Assembly (NCBI RefSeq): GCF_900177325.1
Contig: NZ_FXBL01000004.1
Span: 372,001-436,000, forward strand
Reading direction: 5' to 3'
Length of the DNA: 64,000 nucleotides
Source: Mesorhizobium australicum
GTDB lineage: Bacteria; Pseudomonadota; Alphaproteobacteria; Rhizobiales; Rhizobiaceae
Numbering within the stretch: position 1 is the stretch's first letter; every line of letters starts with the position of its first letter. Positions 61,314 to 64,000 of this stretch are shown in pieces. Below the pieces are notes generated by a model. That model did not search any database, had not been told where the DNA came from, and saw only the letters and a list, made by a program, of their open reading frames with translations. Position numbers and translations under genes: made by a program.

Positions 61314-61828
61314 GGCGCAACGCTCCGGCGCTTGAGCCATGCGGCGTGGCGCTCGATGGTGTATGCGCGCGGCTCGGTGCCCGTGGCGAAACAATGATGG
61401 ACGTGACGCCAGTGATCGACCGGCACGGCGCCGGGATTGATGTCCAGGGCGTCGATGGTGTCTATATGCTCAAGCACGCGAGCGACCTTGGGCCAGCCCT
61501 CGGCGCGGAGCAGAATCTCGCCGCCGGGCCGCACGAAGGGCAGTGTCTGGAACGGCTCTCCAGACGTGATGGCGCGCACGATATCGATGCGCGACAACAC
61601 GGTGCCGTAGTCGTTGGCGGCCCAGCGCACGAACGCGAAAAGCGTGTTAGGTGCGAAGCCGACGATACGGCGATGCCGGTCAAGGATCTGCTCGTAGGTT
61701 TGGAGACCGAAGCGGATCCAGTATTCGATCCGCTTCTCGCGCCAGGTGAGTTCGACCAGTGTGGTTGAGGGCGGCGGCCCGTCGACCGTCGGCCGCATGC
61801 TGAGCGGCAGCGAGGCACGCTGGGTCAT
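61310..61828 (-). CDS. DUF2840 protein
   Basis: The 172-residue protein is recognisable as DUF2840 by LTWREKRIEYWIRFG, FAFVRWAANDYGTVLSRIDI and LDINPGAVPVDHWRHVHHCFATG. Such genes lie directly before traF in many alpha- and betaproteobacterial conjugative elements. No function is established. Both ends overlap neighbouring genes by four bases. Confidence 0.8.
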   Translation of the reverse strand: MTQRASLPLSMRPTVDGPPPSTTLVELTWREKRIEYWIRFGLQTYEQILDRHRRIVGFAPNTLFAFVRWAANDYGTVLSRIDIVRAITSGEPFQTLPFVRPGGEILLRAEGWPKVARVLEHIDTIDALDINPGAVPVDHWRHVHHCFATGTEPRAYTIERHAAWLKRRSVAP

Positions 61829-62076
61829 TTGCTGCCCCTTTCGTCGGCGGGAAACTCGCGGGCGAAGAGGTCGCGCAGCATGTCGGCGACGGTGATGCCG
61901 CGCTCGAAGGCTGCCACCTTGATGCGGCCGCGCAGTTCGGGGGTGACATCGATGGTGAGGCGCGCCGTGTATCCGGCGGCCGCACTGGCGCGCGGTGACG
62001 CCTCAGCGGACCTGATCCAGCGATCGGGGTCGCCCGGACGAGCGGTGAAGCGACCATGGGAGGAAGCGCCGGTCAC
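61825..62076 (-). CDS. Small probable RHH DNA-binding protein next to parA
   Basis: The 83-residue protein has a C-terminal segment ARLTIDVTPELRGRIKVAAFERGITVADMLRDLFAREFP with the beta-strand/helix/helix pattern of ribbon-helix-helix proteins, and a flexible N-terminus. It lies directly after parA, where ParA partners such as ParG-like centromere binders or MobC-like proteins are found. It is therefore a candidate partition partner or relaxosome accessory protein. The start overlaps the parA stop. Confidence 0.7.
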   Translation of the reverse strand: MTGASSHGRFTARPGDPDRWIRSAEASPRASAAAGYTARLTIDVTPELRGRIKVAAFERGITVADMLRDLFAREFPADERGSK

Positions 62077-62726
62077 GATGTCGCCGTCCCGACGCGGAGC
62101 CGTTCGATCTCGGAGGCGAGCGCGGCGATCTCACGCGCGGCGAGGCCGTCGTCATCGAACTCGCAGGCGAGTTGCCCCGATTGCGCCGCCGTGGCGAACA
62201 GCACGCGCTGGCCGATCGTCGCGGCGAGAACGGGCGGATCGTGATCGGCGAGCGTCTCGGCGGTGTCGCGCGCGATGATCGTGCGCGCCCCGCATCGGTT
62301 GAGCACGAAGCGGGCGGCGAGCTGCGGCCGGTAGATGCGCGCTTCGGCGAGGAGCGCCAGCATCTCGGCCGAAGCCCAGCCGTCTAGCGGCGACGGCTGC
62401 ACCGGGATCAGCACGAGGTCGGCGGCGAGCAGCGCCGAGCGCATCAGGCCGGCGACGCGAGGCGGTCCGTCGATGACGACGTGGTCGGCGTCGCGGGCGA
62501 GTTCCGGCGCTTCGCGATGCAGCGTGTCGCGCGCCAGCCCGACAACGCCGAACACGCGCGGCGCCCCACTGCGGCTGCGCTGCTGCGACCAGTCGAGCGC
62601 CGAGCCCTGCGGGTCGGCATCGACCAGGGTGACGCGCTTGCCGCGCCGTGCCCACTCGCCGGCGAGATGCAGGGCGAGCGTCGTCTTGCCGACGCCGCCC
62701 TTTTGGTTAAGGAGCGCGACGATCAT
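62073..62726 (-). CDS. parA: ParA-family partition ATPase
   Basis: The 217-residue ATPase has the deviant Walker A KGGVGKTT at residues 9-16, Walker A' LVDADPQGSALDW, and Walker B VVIDGPPRVAGL. It lacks the N-terminal helix-turn-helix of large plasmid ParA proteins, so it is of the small (Ib or orphan) type. It would help keep the excised or replicating element. Its start overlaps the repA stop. Confidence 0.9.
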   Translation of the reverse strand: MIVALLNQKGGVGKTTLALHLAGEWARRGKRVTLVDADPQGSALDWSQQRSRSGAPRVFGVVGLARDTLHREAPELARDADHVVIDGPPRVAGLMRSALLAADLVLIPVQPSPLDGWASAEMLALLAEARIYRPQLAARFVLNRCGARTIIARDTAETLADHDPPVLAATIGQRVLFATAAQSGQLACEFDDDGLAAREIAALASEIERLRVGTATS

Positions 62727-63778
62727 CGGCCGCGCTCCCGACGGGAAGGACCGGAAAGGGACGGGTTATCCCCGCACTGCGCGTCCAAATAATAAGATTT
62801 AGATTCTTCTTTAGAGTCTTTACAGGCGCTGTTTGCCTCGCCGGACCAGAGGCTTAACTGCGATCCGTGCGCCTGATGTACGGATAGGTTTGCGCCCGAT
62901 GTACGGATACCGGATGCGCCCGATGTACGGATAGGCGGCTGAGTTGTACACAGCTTTTCCACAGGGCGGATGTGGACAAGTTCATCTCTATCCGCGGTGC
63001 ATTCGATGGCGAGTGCGTAGCCCGGCAGCGGCTGGCGGCGAGCAATGGCGCGAATGTCGATGGCGAAATCGGAATAGCGCGCGAGCGAACCGCTCTTTGC
63101 ATGGAGATGCCTCAGTTCGAAGCGCCAGCCACCGACCTGGCGGCCGGCATGCTTGCGCGCGACGCGATAGAGCCAGCGCTCGATGCCGCCAGTGAGTTCG
63201 AAGTAGTCCGGGTCGATGGCAAGGACGAGGCGGCGGTCGACGATGCCCTGGTAGAGCCATTCGGGCAGGACGAACTCCATGCCCTCGACGCGGCCGCTGC
63301 GCGTCGCCAGTTCTTCCCATTCATTGATCCAGGAGAATTGCTGGCGCCGCCAATGCTCGCCCTGGCGGATGGAGGTGCGGATGACGGTCGATTGCAGGCG
63401 CGTCAGCGCGCCCTTGATAAGGAAATAGCTACGTGCGCCTGTCGTGCGGCCGATGCCGTTGAGGAGTTGATAGGGCGTGAAGCGGAAGAAGCGCGAGGTC
63501 GGCAGGCCACGATCCTGGGCGGCCAGGATCTGGCTCGCGGCCCAGATCAGCACGTCGGCATCCCAGATCGTCGCCATGCCGTGCTCGGCGACGGCGTAGA
63601 CCTGCAGTTCGACGTCGCCGGCCTTGTAGTGGATCGGCGCGGCGCGGCGCGACTTCGACAGCGAGAAGAAGGGGTGCGCCATCAGATCGCGCTGATCGCG
63701 CGGCGGTACGTCGCCGCTCAGCGCCTCGAAGGGATCGAGTTGTGCGCGCTCGCTGCGCTGGTGCGATGATGCCGTCAT
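62723..63778 (-). CDS. repA: RepA replication initiator
   Basis: The 351-residue protein belongs to the RPA (replication initiator protein A) family: DLMAHPFFSLSKSRRAAPIHYKAGDVELQVYAVAEHGMATIWDADVLIWAASQI and PYQLLNGIGRTTGARSYFLIKGALTRLQSTVI. The last 85 or so residues are low in conservation and their DNA holds iterons, DnaA-box-like sequences and an AT-rich stretch. It should initiate replication of the circular form. Its stop overlaps the parA start and it follows the AlpA-like gene by 11 bases. Confidence 0.85.
   Translation of the reverse strand: MTASSHQRSERAQLDPFEALSGDVPPRDQRDLMAHPFFSLSKSRRAAPIHYKAGDVELQVYAVAEHGMATIWDADVLIWAASQILAAQDRGLPTSRFFRFTPYQLLNGIGRTTGARSYFLIKGALTRLQSTVIRTSIRQGEHWRRQQFSWINEWEELATRSGRVEGMEFVLPEWLYQGIVDRRLVLAIDPDYFELTGGIERWLYRVARKHAGRQVGGWRFELRHLHAKSGSLARYSDFAIDIRAIARRQPLPGYALAIECTADRDELVHIRPVEKLCTTQPPIRTSGASGIRTSGANLSVHQAHGSQLSLWSGEANSACKDSKEESKSYYLDAQCGDNPSLSGPSRRERGR
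62787..62824. other. AT-rich stretch, possible DNA unwinding element
   Basis: Thirty of these 38 bases are A or T, in a region that is otherwise strongly GC-rich. It lies within the 3' end of repA, about 45 bases from the iterons. Such a stretch beside iterons and DnaA boxes is the expected unwinding site of a replication origin. Confidence 0.55.
62868..62933. repeat. Three iterons in the 3' end of repA
   Basis: TGCGCCYGATGTACGGATA occurs at 62868-62886 (T at the variable base), 62891-62909 and 62915-62933. Start-to-start distances are 23 and 24 bases, about two helical turns. Because one of these is not a multiple of three, the encoded peptides differ, so the repetition is conserved at DNA level and is not a protein repeat. 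RepA is the natural binder. Confidence 0.8.
62944..62979. promoter_or_regulatory. Cluster of DnaA-box-like 9-mers
   Basis: TTGTACACA (62944-62952), TTTTCCACA (62955-62963) and, on the opposite strand, TTGTCCACA (62979-62971) each differ from the consensus TTATNCACA at one position. They lie within 36 bases and 11 bases from the iterons. With the AT-rich stretch they complete the layout of an iteron-type origin. Confidence 0.6.
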
Positions 63779-63789
63779 CGGATCACCGT

Positions 63790-64000
63790 TCAGCGAGCGT
63801 CAACGCGGCGGGCCGGATGGACCGTGCCGCGGCCGGGATCGGAGGTCGAGGTCTTGGTGCCGCGATCGGCCCAGGCCTGGAGATCCTCGAGCGCATAGAC
63901 GACGCGGCCGCCGAGTTTCCGATAGGCCGGGCCGGTGCCGTATGTGCGGTGCTTTTCGAGCGTGCGGTCCGACAGACCAAGGAAACGGGCGGCCTCAGGG
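63790..64000 (-). CDS. AlpA-like helix-turn-helix protein, N-terminus outside window
   Basis: The visible 69 residues read PEAARFLGLSDRTLEKHRTYGTGPAYRKLGGRVVY and continue ALEDLQAWAD, the MerR-like helix-turn-helix of AlpA and excisionase-type proteins. A polar tail follows. Only the first few residues should be missing. Genes of this type precede repA in ICE backbones and often control excision or replication genes. The frame that encodes this motif is open to the right edge. Confidence 0.8.
   Translation of the reverse strand, partial: PEAARFLGLSDRTLEKHRTYGTGPAYRKLGGRVVYALEDLQAWADRGTKTSTSDPGRGTVHPARRVDAR

Larger units (their letters stand above)
21137..64000. mobile_element. Probable integrative and conjugative element, right end outside window
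   Basis: The interval contains a whole P-type conjugation system (relaxase, TraF peptidase, coupling protein, all Trb subunits), Rep and Par genes, an AlpA-like regulator, candidate oriT and oriV sites, and two metabolic cargo blocks, next to an intact tRNA-Arg gene. The backbone gene order resembles Tn4371-like and related proteobacterial ICEs. The left limit is inferred from the tRNA and is not proven; the 21406-27600 block could belong to an older island. No integrase gene is visible and one would be expected to the right of 64000. Confidence 0.5.

Noticed and set aside
62073..63778. repABC-type plasmid replicon
   Set aside because: There is no RepB or RepC; the initiator is of the RPA family and the ParA is small and lacks the RepA-type N-terminal domain, so this is a different replicon type.
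63783..63980. Arginine/proline-rich small frame at the right edge
   Set aside because: It is out of frame with the AlpA-like helix-turn-helix protein that occupies the same bases and is open to the window edge.
1..64000. CRISPR array, prophage structural genes, insertion-sequence transposases, restriction-modification or toxin-antitoxin defence systems
   Set aside because: None were seen: no regularly spaced repeats longer than the three iterons, no cas, capsid, transposase or methyltransferase-endonuclease genes, and no convincing toxin-antitoxin pair.

Overview
The window is high-GC DNA from an alphaproteobacterium, most likely of the Hyphomicrobiales (Mesorhizobium or a relative). The evidence is an Irr-type iron box in front of an mbfA gene, an EcfG-type general-stress promoter, a bacterial transglutaminase-like cysteine peptidase, an intracellular PHA depolymerase and several TRAP and tripartite tricarboxylate transporters. 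No species can be named from the sequence alone.

Bases 1 to about 20900 look like ordinary chromosome. In order they hold the 3' part of a PHA depolymerase, a BTLCP protein, a TMEM43-family membrane protein, a 4-TM membrane protein, a small XRE regulator, a SulP transporter with a STAS domain, a YkgJ-type cysteine cluster protein, a CecR-like TetR regulator with its HlyD / ABC ATPase / ABC permease operon, mbfA (iron export), a YciF-like ferritin-fold protein, a TAXI-type TRAP transporter with DUF1850 and a divergent M24 peptidase, a sugar kinase-like protein with a D-lyxose-type isomerase, an orphan DctP-type binding protein, and a MetE-C-like methyltransferase.

Bases 20895 to 21337 are a tRNA-Arg(CCG) integration scar: one intact tRNA gene (21060-21136) flanked by a 5' fragment and a decayed 3' fragment. 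From there to the right edge the window is probably one integrative and conjugative element (ICE), or a nested set of islands. Its left arm (21406-28704) carries an IclR-controlled module (M24 peptidase, TctCBA transporter, threonine-synthase-like enzyme) and a LysR gene. Then, all on the minus strand, comes a complete P-type conjugation cluster: traG, a copG-like gene, trbB-C-D-E-J-K-L-F-G-I and DUF2274 (28720-40876). The upstream half of the same backbone lies at 57630-64000: relaxase (DUF3363), lytic transglycosylase, DUF736, TraF-type S26 peptidase, DUF2840, a small probable DNA-binding protein, ParA, RepA and an AlpA-like HTH protein. An integrase is not in view and would be expected beyond the right edge.

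Between relaxase and traG sits a cargo of about 16.5 kb (41072-57482). It contains a split hydantoinase/oxoprolinase pair (HyuB, HyuA), a RidA protein, a class III and a class V aminotransferase, an Asp/Glu-racemase/maleate-isomerase family enzyme, a LysR regulator, a spermidine/putrescine-type ABC importer, and a second hydantoinase with both subunits fused. Together they read as a catabolic island for a cyclic amide, hydantoin or related nitrogen compound. The substrate cannot be read from the sequence.

The most interesting signals are DNA-level ones. There is an RP4/VirD2-type nic sequence with three direct repeats in the only sizeable gap of the mobilisation operon (candidate oriT). Iterons, DnaA-box-like 9-mers and an AT-rich stretch lie inside the 3' end of repA (candidate oriV). 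A palindromic repeat is inserted in frame into the fused hydantoinase gene. An IclR-type triple half-site operator overlaps the tctC promoter. A TetR gene appears to be transcribed as a leaderless mRNA from a promoter that lies inside its own operator.
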